From the NCBI GenBank assembly GCA_944363975.1, contig CALVVU010000001.1, positions 310,001 to 374,000 of the forward strand: 64,000 nt of DNA, written 5' to 3'. The translations under genes and the position numbers were made by a program. A model generated the notes under the pieces. It was not told the DNA's origin and ran no database searches. It saw nothing but the letters and a program-made list of their open reading frames with translations. Positions 8,657-17,998 of this stretch are shown one piece after another (position 1 is the stretch's first letter; every line of letters starts with the position of its first letter). This DNA is from Candidatus Coprovivens excrementavium. Lineage in GTDB: Bacteria; Bacillota_I; Bacilli_A; RF39; UBA660.

Positions 8657-10165
8657 TTATTTATAGAATTGTAATGGATTTATTCCGCGACCATTTGAAT
8701 ATGGTACCCCAACAAAGACACCAAAGTGTAAGTGATTACCAAAGGCTCGACCAGTTTGACCAACGCCAGCAATTAGTTGCCCTTTACTTACCGTTTGTCC
8801 ATTTTTTACGTATATCTTAGAACAATGAGCATATACTGTTGAGTACCCATTAGCATGTTGAATAACAACATTGTATCCGGCTGATGACCCAGCGTATCCA
8901 CCCCATCCAGCATTTATAACTAAACCATCTAACGCAGCATAAATTGGTGATCCGGCTGGTCGTGGTATGTCTAGACCATCGTGGAATTCTCTGACTCCTC
9001 CTAAAGTACGCCATCCAAAACTTGATGATGTATAATATGTAGAGTCTGTAGGCCATCCCCAGTTAGAATTATCATTTATAATAATTACTGAACCACCTGA
9101 TGTACTATGCTTTTTAGTACCACGAATGATAACTTCATTTACAACTGGTTTAATAATCTGATCTGGTGCAGCACTAAAAGCAACTTCTGTACTTTGAACA
9201 CCATTTACGTATTGAACACGTAATGTAACACGCGAAATTCCATCTTCGCCGGCTGTTTTTACTTTTCGATAACCTTCATATTGATTTGGATCATCAATAT
9301 ATTCTGTTTGATAATATTTTTTTGTATCGGATACTTCTAGGTTTTCATAAACTAAATTTAGCATTGGGTCGATTAAGGCAACGTTTATTTTTTGACCAAC
9401 TGCTAATAAGGTATCTTCACTTTCAATATCATCATTAACTAGTAATAGTTCGTTAACGTTTAATTCATTTGCTTCAGCAACTGTTTCAATTGTGTCTCCT
9501 TGAACTACTGTGTATTCTTTAGTCGATTGATTATCTTTAAATAGCAAATGCTTAGTTAACTCACTGGCATCTGTATATATCTTTTCTTCTGAGCTAATAT
9601 ATGATTCTTTAATTTTAATTTTTTCTTGAAAGTACATACTTTCTATTATAAAACCTGTATCGACAATTTCTGGTTGATTTTCCTCGACATACTGTTGATA
9701 TCTTTCTTCACCTATAAAGGTTTTAACAACATTTTCTAGAGCTTCACGAAAGACGTTTTGATCTAAAACGTAAATATAAATTGGTTCGGCATCTTCATCT
9801 TCACTAGTTATTGTGATGGTATAACCTTTTAAAGTAAATGTTTTATCTTCTTGAATAATATCGTATATATCTTCAACTGTAGAGACTTCGTTTTCGTAAG
9901 TGTTCTTTTTAATTATTTGAAATCCCTTTGGAGGATATACTTGATCAACATTGTATTCTTTTTTTATTTCGGCTTGTCTTTGATTAATTAAATCATATAA
10001 TTCATTCTTTGATGATATAAGACCTATTTTATTACCATCTAAATACACTTGATATTTGGATGTTGCCATATCGTAGTTTTCATTTGTCGAGAAACCTAGA
10101 ATTAGAAGAATAATTGATAGTAGGGCAACAAATGAACTAACTATAAAACTTATTTTTTTATTCAT
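8657..10165 (-). CDS. LysM-G5-M23 peptidoglycan endopeptidase (first tandem copy)
   Basis: This is a paralogue of the next gene, with 502 residues and the same domain order: N-terminal membrane helix (about 5-25), a shared region with QVYLDGNKIGLISSKNEL, LysM (KEYTVVQGDTIETVAEANE), G5 near 310-345 and an M23 domain at the end. Zinc ligands and catalytic residues are present in FHDGLDIP, VYAHCSK and GNHLHFG, so both copies should be active. The C-terminal thirds differ more than the N-terminal halves. The ATG lies inside the last eight bases of dnaB, so its translation is coupled to the replicative helicase gene. Confidence 0.88.
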   Translation of the reverse strand: MNKKISFIVSSFVALLSIILLILGFSTNENYDMATSKYQVYLDGNKIGLISSKNELYDLINQRQAEIKKEYNVDQVYPPKGFQIIKKNTYENEVSTVEDIYDIIQEDKTFTLKGYTITITSEDEDAEPIYIYVLDQNVFREALENVVKTFIGEERYQQYVEENQPEIVDTGFIIESMYFQEKIKIKESYISSEEKIYTDASELTKHLLFKDNQSTKEYTVVQGDTIETVAEANELNVNELLLVNDDIESEDTLLAVGQKINVALIDPMLNLVYENLEVSDTKKYYQTEYIDDPNQYEGYRKVKTAGEDGISRVTLRVQYVNGVQSTEVAFSAAPDQIIKPVVNEVIIRGTKKHSTSGGSVIIINDNSNWGWPTDSTYYTSSSFGWRTLGGVREFHDGLDIPRPAGSPIYAALDGLVINAGWGGYAGSSAGYNVVIQHANGYSTVYAHCSKIYVKNGQTVSKGQLIAGVGQTGRAFGNHLHFGVFVGVPYSNGRGINPLQFYK

Positions 10166-11519
10166 TATCTAAATCTTCCTTTTCTGGGGCTAGGTAATTA
10201 CGGAAATTGCTCATATTAAGTTCAAATAATAATTGAAATTTTCCAGTTGATCCTTTACGATGCTTGGCAATTATTATATCGGCAACGACATTTTTTTGTT
10301 GTTCTAATTGTTCTTTAGCTTTGTAGTAGTCATTACGATTGATAAATAAAACCATGTCGGCATCTTGTTCAATAGATCCTGATTCACGTAAATCTGATAA
10401 CATTGGTTGATTGTTTTCTCTTTTTTCAGCACTACGTGATAATTGGGCTAAAGCAATAACTGGGACTTTTAATTCCATAGCCATAGTTTTTAGAGCTCTT
10501 GAGATATCTGATACTTCTTGTTGACGAGACTCTGGTCTTTTCCCCCCACTTGTTACTAATTGTAAGTAGTCGATTATAACTAAGCCTAAGCCTTCTTCTT
10601 TGTTGGCCAATGTACGGCACTTAGCTTTTATTTCAGAAGCCGTTATACCGGCATCATCAACAATTTGAATATTAGTTTCAGCTAATTGACTATTTGCTTC
10701 ATTAATCCTTTTCCAGTCTTCATGGTTCATTTGACCAGTTTGAATCTTATAAGAATCTATCTGACCAACAGCTGAACGCATTCTATTTACTAGTTGTTCA
10801 GCAGGCATTTCTAAGTTGAAAATAGCAATTGCTTGCTTGGTATGTTGGGCTGCATTAGTAGCAATATTTAAAGCGAAAGCAGTTTTTCCCATACCAGGAC
10901 GAGCAGCAATAATTATAAGTTCACCAGCATGTAAACCTGACGAAGCTTTATCTAAATCATAAAATCCTGTAGGTAATCCGGTAATGTCTGATTTGTTTTG
11001 AGATAACCTTTCAAGATTTTCTTGAGCAACAGCAATGGCATCTTTTATATGGATAAAATCACTTGTCTGTCGCTCTTTTACAACATTTAAAATCTTTTTT
11101 TCAGCTTCATCGAGCATGTGGGTAATGTCTTCGTCTTCTTCATAGGCGTTTGTAACAATATCAGTAGCAGTTTCGATTAAATTACGCATAACTGCTTTAT
11201 CTTTGACAATCTTAATGTAGTAATCTAAGTTTGCTGCTGTAGCAACAGAATCAATGACATCACTAATGTATTCGATGCCACCAACAGTGTTTAAATTTTT
11301 TTTACGATCTAAAACTTCTTTAACTGTTGTAATATCAACAGGTATTTTTTCATCATAACACGTTTTAATTGCTTCAAATAACTTTTGATTAGCTTCACTA
11401 TAGAACATTTCGGGATATAATTCTTCACATATTTTGGTTAAGGCATTTTTATTTAAAAAAGCAACTCCTAAAACGCTCATTTCAGCTTCTAAATTTTGAG
11501 GCATTTTTCGTGCTGGCAT
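10158..11519 (-). CDS. dnaB: Replicative DNA helicase DnaB (Bacillus DnaC)
   Basis: This hexameric 5'-3' helicase unwinds DNA at the replication fork and interacts with DnaG primase. The 453-residue product has the N-terminal collar domain (MPQNLEAEMSVLGVAF), the linker, and a RecA-type motor with LPTGFYDLDKASSGLHAGEL, Walker A ARPGMGKTAF near residue 205, Walker B GLVIIDYLQLV and the DnaB motif SDLRESGSIEQDADMV. No intein is present and the length is standard. The ATG follows AGGTG by five bases. rplI lies directly upstream, as in Bacillus; two cell-wall peptidases follow it instead of purA. Confidence 0.97.
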   Translation of the reverse strand: MPARKMPQNLEAEMSVLGVAFLNKNALTKICEELYPEMFYSEANQKLFEAIKTCYDEKIPVDITTVKEVLDRKKNLNTVGGIEYISDVIDSVATAANLDYYIKIVKDKAVMRNLIETATDIVTNAYEEDEDITHMLDEAEKKILNVVKERQTSDFIHIKDAIAVAQENLERLSQNKSDITGLPTGFYDLDKASSGLHAGELIIIAARPGMGKTAFALNIATNAAQHTKQAIAIFNLEMPAEQLVNRMRSAVGQIDSYKIQTGQMNHEDWKRINEANSQLAETNIQIVDDAGITASEIKAKCRTLANKEEGLGLVIIDYLQLVTSGGKRPESRQQEVSDISRALKTMAMELKVPVIALAQLSRSAEKRENNQPMLSDLRESGSIEQDADMVLFINRNDYYKAKEQLEQQKNVVADIIIAKHRKGSTGKFQLLFELNMSNFRNYLAPEKEDLDNE

Positions 11520-11543
11520 ATAATCACCTACTTTAGAATAATA

Positions 11544-11987
11544 TTATTGTTTTTTTAAAGTTACTCGTACTTCAGCAATCACTTTCTTATGTAACTCTAT
11601 TTTTACAACATGAGTTCCTAGTGAATCTAAAGAATGGTCAAGGACAATTTTCTTTTTATCAATATTAAATCCTTTATTCTTTAATTCTTCACATATTTGT
11701 TTTGAAGATACTGTTCCAAAAACTTTATCTTGTTCTCCAGTTTTAACTTTAATAATTACTTCAACATTCTTTAGTTTTTTTGCTATTTCTTGACATTCGG
11801 CAATAAAAGCTTCTTCAGCAGCTTTTCTTTTATCTAATTCACGATTTAAAGCTTTTTGATTTGATGTTGATGCTGGAACTGCTAAACCATTTTTTATAAG
11901 ATAGTTTCTTGCATATCCATCACTAACTTCTATAATTTGATCTTTTTTTCCTTGTTTTTTTACATCTTGAAGTAAAATTACTTTCAT
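11544..11987 (-). CDS. rplI: 50S ribosomal protein L9
   Basis: L9 binds domain V of 23S rRNA at the base of the L1 stalk. The 147-residue product has the conserved N-terminus [21 protein letters not shown], the [16 protein letters not shown] motif, a long charged connecting helix and the C-terminal domain. The ATG at 11987 lies eight bases after AAGGAG; the in-frame GTG at 11996 overlaps that site. The phosphodiesterase gene gdpP, usually just upstream in Firmicutes, is not here; cca is the upstream neighbour. Confidence 0.95.
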   Translation of the reverse strand: MKVILLQDVKKQGKKDQIIEVSDGYARNYLIKNGLAVPASTSNQKALNRELDKRKAAEEAFIAECQEIAKKLKNVEVIIKVKTGEQDKVFGTVSSKQICEELKNKGFNIDKKKIVLDHSLDSLGTHVVKIELHKKVIAEVRVTLKKQ

Positions 11988-12059
11988 AAGATTCACTCCT
12001 TTTCAACAAATGTCTGTATTATATTATATCAAATAATTGATAAATAATAAACTAACATA

Positions 12060-13229
12060 TCAAGTTCGCAGTAGGAGATACTTTTTTATTTCTTCTGGTG
12101 TTGAGTCAAGTTTATGAGAAATAACTTTTTGAATTATATCATCTTCAATAAGAATTAATTCTTTTTTGTCTTGAATTGATGAAAATAAAGAAGGATTAAT
12201 ATGTAAATTATGAAGATTCTTTTGAATTTTTTCATAAAGGACTTGGTAGTAGATTTTTTCTATTTTATATAGTTGTTTTAGTTGTTCATTTGAAGATATG
12301 TATTTAAAATATCTTTCTTGATAAGTAAACAAAGCAGTTATAAAGTAAATACTATGTTTATTAATAAAATCATTTATTCGACTTTTCTTTAAACTTAATA
12401 GTTTGTTTTTATAATATATAAATTCGGATAAGTTATTAATTGTTTTTTTATCTATTTTTAATCTAATTGATAAAGATGTTATTTCTTCTAAAGATAGACT
12501 ATTAAAAAGAATAAAAAGTCTTAGTAAATAATTGGAAGGAGTATCTTTTAACATATAAACAATCATATCATAATCTTTATTTTCTAATTCGGGTATAATT
12601 GCAAGAATAAATGGCTTTATGTCATTTATTATATTAATTAAATATTTTCCTGTAAGAATTTTTTTTAATTCTGAATATACTTTTTCGGGAGTAGCTTTAG
12701 ATAAAGCATGACATGAATCTAGCATATGTTGATAACAATTATAATCAATGGTAAATCCTAATTTTGATGATAGTCTAATTGCACGAAGTATTCGAGACGG
12801 ATCTTCTTTAAATATTGAACCATCTTGATTAACTAGCTTTATAACTTTCTTAGCTAAATCTTCATGAGCGTTTAAATAATCATAAATATTTCCTTCGTAA
12901 TCTATAAGAAATGTATTAATAGTAAAATCTCTTTTATATATATCTTCTATTATATTATTTCCTTTAAATTCTGCTATTTCAGTTTGAACTCCTAAAACAT
13001 TAAGAACTCCTACTTGGCGATTGCTATTTGGTTTCATAATATGAAAACGAGGATATAATTCTTTTACTTGATCTAAAGGCATGTTTGTGCATATATCATA
13101 ATCACTTATTGGTAATCGAAGAAGTTTATCACGAACTGCTCCTCCTACTAGATATGCACAATATCCTAATTCATTTATTTTTTTTAAAATATTTCTTATT
13201 TCAATTTCAATATCTTTCGTAGTTGTCAT
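12060..13229 (-). CDS. cca: CCA-adding tRNA nucleotidyltransferase
   Basis: This class II nucleotidyltransferase adds or repairs the 3'-CCA end of tRNAs. The head domain shows LVGGAVRDKLL, the catalytic SDYDICTN pair of aspartates, RDFTINTFLIDYEG and the RRxxD-like region EDPSRILRAIRLSSKLGF. The helical neck, body and tail follow to residue 389. The protein is a little shorter and more diverged in the C-terminal half than typical CCA enzymes. The ATG is close to GGGGAG. A poly(A) polymerase is excluded as far as the eye can tell by the Gram-positive context and the presence of only one such gene in this window. Confidence 0.9.
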   Translation of the reverse strand: MTTTKDIEIEIRNILKKINELGYCAYLVGGAVRDKLLRLPISDYDICTNMPLDQVKELYPRFHIMKPNSNRQVGVLNVLGVQTEIAEFKGNNIIEDIYKRDFTINTFLIDYEGNIYDYLNAHEDLAKKVIKLVNQDGSIFKEDPSRILRAIRLSSKLGFTIDYNCYQHMLDSCHALSKATPEKVYSELKKILTGKYLINIINDIKPFILAIIPELENKDYDMIVYMLKDTPSNYLLRLFILFNSLSLEEITSLSIRLKIDKKTINNLSEFIYYKNKLLSLKKSRINDFINKHSIYFITALFTYQERYFKYISSNEQLKQLYKIEKIYYQVLYEKIQKNLHNLHINPSLFSSIQDKKELILIEDDIIQKVISHKLDSTPEEIKKYLLLRT

Positions 13230-13373
13230 TATTTCTCCCCTTTGAAGCTTGGTTAGTATACCATATTTTAAAAAAAATGTAAAAAGAAGACAAATTAACT
13301 ATAATATTCAAGATTTTATGTATAATTTTACTTTGATAATAAGTATAATAAGACATAATTTATTATTTCAATG

Positions 13374-13382
13374 TGATATAAT
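13374..13382 (+). promoter_or_regulatory. Extended -10 promoter for murD-murC
   Basis: TGATATAAT is a consensus extended -10 element. Transcription would begin about ten bases before the murD ATG, leaving a very short leader that holds only the AAGGTG ribosome site. Confidence 0.7.
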
Positions 13383-13400
13383 TTAAATGAAGGTGATTTT

Positions 13401-14735
13401 ATGATAAAAGATAAAAAAGTTTTTATTTTAGGAATGGCAAGAAGTGGATATGAAGCAGCTAAATTATTAGCAACTGATAATAAAGTTTTAGTTACAGATA
13501 TGAATGAACAAGATGCTGAGCAGGTAAAAGAACTAGAAAAATTAGGTGTTAGGGTTGTTATAAGTAAGGATCCCAGTGATCTACTTGATGAATCTTATGA
13601 TGTGATGGTAAAAAATCCAGGTATAAAATATACACATCCAACAGTTGTAAAAGCTCATGAATTAGGAATCGATGTTATAAATGAAGTAGAACTTGCTTAT
13701 GGTTATATGAATGAAAATATTAATATTATAGGAGTGACAGGATCTAATGGAAAAACAACAACTGTTACCTTAATATATAACATTTTGAAAGAAGCAGGGT
13801 TTCCAGTCTATATTGGTGGTAATATTGGAACTCCACTTTGTCATTTTGTGAAAGATATAAAAGAAAATGAATACTTAGTTATGGAAATATCTGATCATCA
13901 ATTATGTGATATGTATAAATTTAAAACTAATGTAAGTGTTCTAACTAATATATTTGATGTTCATACAGATTTTCATGATTCACATGAAAGATATGTTATG
14001 ACAAAGAAGAAAATATTTAATAATCATACAAAAGATGATATAGCAATAATAAATTATGATAATAAAGAAGCTGTTGATATTTCTAAAGATATCAACAGTA
14101 CAAAATATTATTTTTCTAAAAATAGTAAACAGAATGTTTATTTAAAAGATAATGCTATATATTATCATGACGAAAAAGTAATAGATTGTAATGATATAAA
14201 GTTAAAAGGAATGCATAATTATGAAAATATAATGGCAGCTATTAGCGCTGTTAAAGTATATAATGTTGACAACGAAAGTATCTGCAAAGTATTAAAAACT
14301 TTTGGTGGTGTCGAACATCGAATTGAATATGTTGATACAATAGATGGTGTTGATTACTATAACGATAGTAAAGCAACTAATTGTGAATCTACGAAAATAG
14401 CTTTAAAATCATTTAAACAACCAACATTACTTATATTGGGAGGATTAGATAGAGGACATTCTTTTGAAGACTTAACACCTTGTATGAATAATGTAACTTA
14501 TGTTGCTTGTTATGGTGAAACAAAAACTAGAATAAAAGAGTATTGTGATAAGATTGGTAAAGATTGTGGTATCTTTGATAATCTTGAAAAAGCTACTTTA
14601 TCATGTTTTGAAAAAGCTCAAAAAGGCGATGTTGTATTATTAAGTCCTGCTTGTGCTAGTTGGGATCAATATAAAAAGTTTGAAGATCGTGGAGATGAGT
14701 TTAAGTCTATAGTAAATAACTTGAAGGAGGTTTAA
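13401..14735 (+). CDS. murD: UDP-N-acetylmuramoyl-L-alanine--D-glutamate ligase
   Basis: MurD adds D-glutamate to UDP-MurNAc-L-Ala in cytoplasmic peptidoglycan precursor synthesis. The 444-residue product has the Mur-ligase ATP loop GVTGSNGKTTT (near residue 112), the substrate part TNIFDVHTDFHDSHERY, the central YYNDSKATNCEST motif and the C-terminal SPACASWDQYKKFEDRG. The ATG follows AAGGTG. It is co-transcribed with murC, which starts four bases later. The two ligases are out of the usual dcw cluster: neither mraY, murG nor ftsW is nearby. Confidence 0.96.
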   Translation: MIKDKKVFILGMARSGYEAAKLLATDNKVLVTDMNEQDAEQVKELEKLGVRVVISKDPSDLLDESYDVMVKNPGIKYTHPTVVKAHELGIDVINEVELAYGYMNENINIIGVTGSNGKTTTVTLIYNILKEAGFPVYIGGNIGTPLCHFVKDIKENEYLVMEISDHQLCDMYKFKTNVSVLTNIFDVHTDFHDSHERYVMTKKKIFNNHTKDDIAIINYDNKEAVDISKDINSTKYYFSKNSKQNVYLKDNAIYYHDEKVIDCNDIKLKGMHNYENIMAAISAVKVYNVDNESICKVLKTFGGVEHRIEYVDTIDGVDYYNDSKATNCESTKIALKSFKQPTLLILGGLDRGHSFEDLTPCMNNVTYVACYGETKTRIKEYCDKIGKDCGIFDNLEKATLSCFEKAQKGDVVLLSPACASWDQYKKFEDRGDEFKSIVNNLKEV

Positions 14736-14739
14736 TATA

Positions 14740-16119
14740 ATGATAGATATTCATAACTATAAACATATTTATATGGTTGGTATTGGTGGCATTAGTATGA
14801 GTGGTATTGCCGAAATACTAAAAAATTGGAATTATGAAGTTAGTGGTAGCGATATGGTTTCTTCGCATCAAACTGATTGGTTAGTTGAGAATGGGATTCA
14901 TGTTAATATTGGTCAAGTAAGTGAAAATATTACAGATGATATTGATTTGGTTGTTTATACAGCTGCTATTAAGCAAGATAATCCTGAATTGGTAAGAGCT
15001 AGAGAACTAAATATTCCTACTGTAGAACGTGGCGAATTTTTAGGAGAAATAACTAAGTTATTTAAAGATACAATTGGTATTGCTGGTACTCATGGTAAAA
15101 CAAGTACAACTAGTATGGTAAGTTGTTCTTTTATCGAAGCTGGTTTAGATCCTTCTGTTCAGGTTGGAGCTAATTTGAAAGTATTGGATAATACTAATTA
15201 TAGAGTTGGTAAAAGTGATTATTTTATAATTGAAGCCTGTGAATATTGCGAGAGTTATTTAAAATTTAAACAAAGAAGTGCAATCGTATTGAATATAGAT
15301 GATGATCATTTAGATTACTTTGGTAATATTGATAATATTCAAAAAAGTTTTGAAAAGTATGTTTCGTTATTGCCTAGTGATGGATACCTTATATTAAATA
15401 GAGATGATGAAAGATGCTATGAATTAAGAAATAATACAAAAGCTAAAGTTATTTCGGTTGGTAAAAATAATAATGCTGATTGGTATTATGATAATGTTTC
15501 TTATGATGACGACGGATATCCAACATATGATGTTTATAAAACGAATGAATATATGGGAAAAATTAGTTTAAAAGTAGCTGGATTACATAATGTATTTAAT
15601 AGTTTGTGTTGTGTAGCTTTGTGCGATGCATATGGAATAGATATTAATACTGTTGCTAAGGCTTTATTAAAGTTTGATGGTGCATCTAGAAGATTGGAAT
15701 ATAAAGGAATGCTTAATGGAGCTAAAGTATATGATGATTATGGACATCATCCAACAGAGATAATGGCAACTATTAATGGTATAAAAAATAAAAAGTATAA
15801 TGAGTCGTGGGTAGTATTTGAAGCTCATACTTATAGTAGATTAAAAGAACATTTACACGAATTTGCTGAAGCTTTAATTAATTTTGATCATATAATAATA
15901 ATTGATATATACGCAGCAAGAGAAGTTAATACTTATAATATACATGAAGATGATTTAATTAAAGAGATAAATGGATTAGGAAAAAAAGCAATACATATTA
16001 GTAACCATGACGAAGTTATTAAGTATCTAAGTGATAATGTTAAGGAGAGAGACATTATTTTAACATTGGGTGCTGGTAATGTTACAAAAATTGCAAATAA
16101 AATAAAAGAAATGAACTAG
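14740..16119 (+). CDS. murC: UDP-N-acetylmuramate--L-alanine ligase
   Basis: MurC attaches L-alanine to UDP-MurNAc, the step before MurD. The 459-residue product has the nucleotide-sugar motif MVGIGGISMSGIAEIL, the ATP loop GIAGTHGKTSTTSMV near residue 112, EACEYCESYL, the metal-binding LNIDDDHLDYFGN and the typical YDDYGHHPTEI and EAHTYSR segments. The ATG follows AAGGAGG. Its last codons form one arm of its own terminator hairpin. Confidence 0.97.
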   Translation: MIDIHNYKHIYMVGIGGISMSGIAEILKNWNYEVSGSDMVSSHQTDWLVENGIHVNIGQVSENITDDIDLVVYTAAIKQDNPELVRARELNIPTVERGEFLGEITKLFKDTIGIAGTHGKTSTTSMVSCSFIEAGLDPSVQVGANLKVLDNTNYRVGKSDYFIIEACEYCESYLKFKQRSAIVLNIDDDHLDYFGNIDNIQKSFEKYVSLLPSDGYLILNRDDERCYELRNNTKAKVISVGKNNNADWYYDNVSYDDDGYPTYDVYKTNEYMGKISLKVAGLHNVFNSLCCVALCDAYGIDINTVAKALLKFDGASRRLEYKGMLNGAKVYDDYGHHPTEIMATINGIKNKKYNESWVVFEAHTYSRLKEHLHEFAEALINFDHIIIIDIYAAREVNTYNIHEDDLIKEINGLGKKAIHISNHDEVIKYLSDNVKERDIILTLGAGNVTKIANKIKEMN

Positions 16120-16137
16120 AGATAGTTCATTTCTTTT
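16106..16137 (+). terminator. murC terminator, overlapping the stop codon
   Basis: AGAAATGAACTA / TAGTTCATTTCT forms a 12-base stem with a GAGA loop and a following T run. The final codons and the stop of murC are inside the 5' arm. Confidence 0.85.
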
Positions 16138-16140
16138 TAT

Positions 16141-16167
16141 AAAAAAATACTCATTTCTGAGTACTTA
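16141..16167 (-). terminator. Terminator of the rpsF-ssb-rpsR operon
   Basis: On the minus strand TACTCA / TGAGTA forms a hairpin with a GAAA-type loop followed by seven Ts, just after rpsR. Confidence 0.75.
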
Positions 16168-16383
16168 TTATTTTACATATGGGATTAGTGCCATATATCT
16201 TGCCCATTTAATTTGTTGAGCAATATGTCTTTGATGTTTAGCGCATGCTCCTGTCATACGACGAGGCATTATTTTGCCTTTTTCATTTATATATTTAGAA
16301 ACAATCATAACATCTTTATAATCAACGCTTTTTCCAGCGCACATTTGACATATTTTTTTCTTCTTACGATAAAATTCAGCCAT
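16168..16383 (-). CDS. rpsR: 30S ribosomal protein S18 (zinc-binding form)
   Basis: S18 binds with S6 to the central domain of 16S rRNA. The 71-residue product has YKDVMIVSKYINEKGKIMPR and the typical end KWARYMALIPYV. It keeps cysteines in CQMC and in ACAKHQR, the CXXC...CXXH arrangement of the zinc-binding form. It is the last gene of the rpsF-ssb-rpsR operon, with its own GGAGG site. Confidence 0.96.
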   Translation of the reverse strand: MAEFYRKKKKICQMCAGKSVDYKDVMIVSKYINEKGKIMPRRMTGACAKHQRHIAQQIKWARYMALIPYVK

Positions 16384-16398
16384 GTTTATTCCTCCTTT

Positions 16399-16854
16399 TT
16401 AAAATGGTAGGTCGTCATCGCTTAATGCTACTTCATTACCAAAATCTTTAAAAGGATCTTCAGTTATGTCTGTTGTAGCTATATTATTTGATGGACCATT
16501 ATTAGAATCATAGTTTCCGCTTTGATTATTATTAGCGGACCCACTTCCGATAAAAGTAAAATTATCAACTACTACGTCAGTTGTATATCTCTTAGTTCCA
16601 TCTTGCGCATCATAGCTTCCAGTTTGAATACGGCCTTCAACAGCTAGTTCACGGCCTTTAGTTAAATATTTAGCAATTGCTTCAGCAGTTCCTCTCCAAG
16701 CTACACAATTAATAAAATCCGCTTCTCTTGTTCCGTCTTGATTTGTTGTGCGACGATTTACCGCTAAAGTAAATCTAGTTTGACTAATTCCACTAGATGT
16801 GGTACGCATTTCTGGATCTCTTGTTAGTCTTCCAACTAATACTACTCTATTCAT
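16399..16854 (-). CDS. ssb: Single-stranded DNA-binding protein
   Basis: SSB coats single-stranded DNA during replication, repair and recombination. The 151-residue product starts MNRVVLVGRLTRDPEMR, has the OB-fold sequence FINCVAWRGTAEAIAKYL, a Gly/Asn/Ser-rich flexible tail and the acidic docking tip DDDLPF that recruits partner proteins. It sits between rpsF (eight bases) and rpsR, the standard Firmicutes arrangement. Confidence 0.97.
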   Translation of the reverse strand: MNRVVLVGRLTRDPEMRTTSSGISQTRFTLAVNRRTTNQDGTREADFINCVAWRGTAEAIAKYLTKGRELAVEGRIQTGSYDAQDGTKRYTTDVVVDNFTFIGSGSANNNQSGNYDSNNGPSNNIATTDITEDPFKDFGNEVALSDDDLPF

Positions 16855-16862
16855 ATTTAATC

Positions 16863-17153
16863 TTACTCCTCGTCTAATTTAACAATTAAATGTCTTAGAA
16901 CGTTTTCATCAAGTCCAGCTTTACGACTTAATTCTGCTTCTGCTTCTTTTGTTGCTTCAAATTGCATTACAAAATAGTAACCATTCAATTCTTTTTTTAT
17001 TGCATAAGCAAGTTTCTTTTCGCCAAGTTCTTTATATTCAATTATTTTGCCACCGCATTCTTCAACAATTTTCTTCATGTTTTCTGCAGTTGCTTTTACT
17101 TGATCACTTTCCATTGTTGCTTTTACAATAAACATCATTTCATATTTGTTCAT
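16863..17153 (-). CDS. rpsF: 30S ribosomal protein S6
   Basis: S6 forms a heterodimer with S18 in the 30S platform. The 96-residue product shows MNKYEMMFIVKATM, the KKLAYAIKKELNGYYFVMQFEA core and the conserved DENVLRHLIVKLD. It is the first gene of rpsF-ssb-rpsR. A consensus promoter and a structured leader precede it. Confidence 0.96.
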   Translation of the reverse strand: MNKYEMMFIVKATMESDQVKATAENMKKIVEECGGKIIEYKELGEKKLAYAIKKELNGYYFVMQFEATKEAEAELSRKAGLDENVLRHLIVKLDEE

Positions 17154-17159
17154 TATAAC

Positions 17160-17220
17160 ACCTCCTTATGGTCTTTTCGGCTTTATATCCAGTATAAAGC
17201 AAGGAGTAAATTTCTTACTC
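17160..17220 (-). promoter_or_regulatory. Candidate S6:S18 autoregulatory leader of rpsF
   Basis: The roughly 60-base leader between the promoter and the rpsF ribosome site holds two hairpins on the minus strand. The first is GAGTAA / TTACTC (17204-17220). The second is an eight-base perfect stem GCTTTATA / TATAAAGC (17180-17200). CCGAAAAGACC follows the second stem, just before the GGAGGTG site. Many bacteria repress this operon through S6:S18 binding to a hairpin with an essential CCG; the CCG here and the stem position fit, but the exact published fold was not confirmed. Confidence 0.5.
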
Positions 17221-17227
17221 GTTTCAT

Positions 17228-17256
17228 ATTATAACATTAAGTTTATAAGAAGTAAA
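17228..17256 (-). promoter_or_regulatory. Promoter of rpsF-ssb-rpsR
   Basis: On the minus strand TTTACT (17251-17256), a 17-base spacer and TATAAT (17228-17233) with the TG extension. It sits immediately after the stop of the upstream gene. Confidence 0.8.
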
Positions 17257-17997
17257 CTATTTATTTAAGAGCTCTTTATTTCGTTTTTTGATTAATAAGT
17301 ATAAAAGAAAAGTAATAATAATACCAGTTATTTCAATCACAATAAATGGTGGAAATTTGCTAACCCACGGATATAGCTCAATAATATTAGCAGGAATTTC
17401 ACTTGAATATATATAATTCATATCAAAAGCATAATTAAATGGCATCATAATTAAAACTAAACAATTTGTAAAAATGAAAGCTTTGATAATATCTTTAAAT
17501 TCTATCTTATAATTTAAAGCAAAATATGAAAAGAACGACGCACAAATGAATACATGATGAGATATAAAATATTTCCAAAAATTAAAGTCGTCAAATGTAG
17601 ATGGCATATCAGGCCATAAAATAGCAGGAATTGGACCAATAAATGATAAAAATAATGTTATTTTTAGCAGTTCATCTTTATTAAATAAGATAGCAAACAT
17701 AAATATATATCCAGATATAAAACACAATTGAAAAGGAAGATGAATTTTATAATCAAAGTAACCAAAAACATGTGGTGCTATATTATATATAAGCATATTA
17801 ACAAGCATAATTATAGCAATTATTTTTAAAATTTTTCTCTTTTTGTTTTCGTTTATTTTGGCTATTTCATTTCTTTTTATGTATATAAAAATTAAAACAA
17901 CAATAACTAAGAGAATACATAAACAATGAATAAAGCCAAATTGTTTGTATGGAATAAACGGATGCTCATTAACAAAGAATTCTCTTATATATTTCAT
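17257..17997 (-). CDS. TIGR02206 / YwaF family integral membrane protein
   Basis: This 246-residue membrane protein has six or seven hydrophobic helices and few loops. The family features seen are the opening PFIPYKQFGFIHCLCILLV, the central HLPFQLCFISGYIFM and HHVFICASFFSYFALN with paired histidines. Its function is unknown. It starts one base after the ychF stop (TAAAATG) with no visible ribosome site, so it is probably translated by coupling. The Pro/Phe-rich second half supports the family call. Confidence 0.75.
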   Translation of the reverse strand: MKYIREFFVNEHPFIPYKQFGFIHCLCILLVIVVLIFIYIKRNEIAKINENKKRKILKIIAIIMLVNMLIYNIAPHVFGYFDYKIHLPFQLCFISGYIFMFAILFNKDELLKITLFLSFIGPIPAILWPDMPSTFDDFNFWKYFISHHVFICASFFSYFALNYKIEFKDIIKAFIFTNCLVLIMMPFNYAFDMNYIYSSEIPANIIELYPWVSKFPPFIVIEITGIIITFLLYLLIKKRNKELLNK

Positions 17998-17998
17998 T

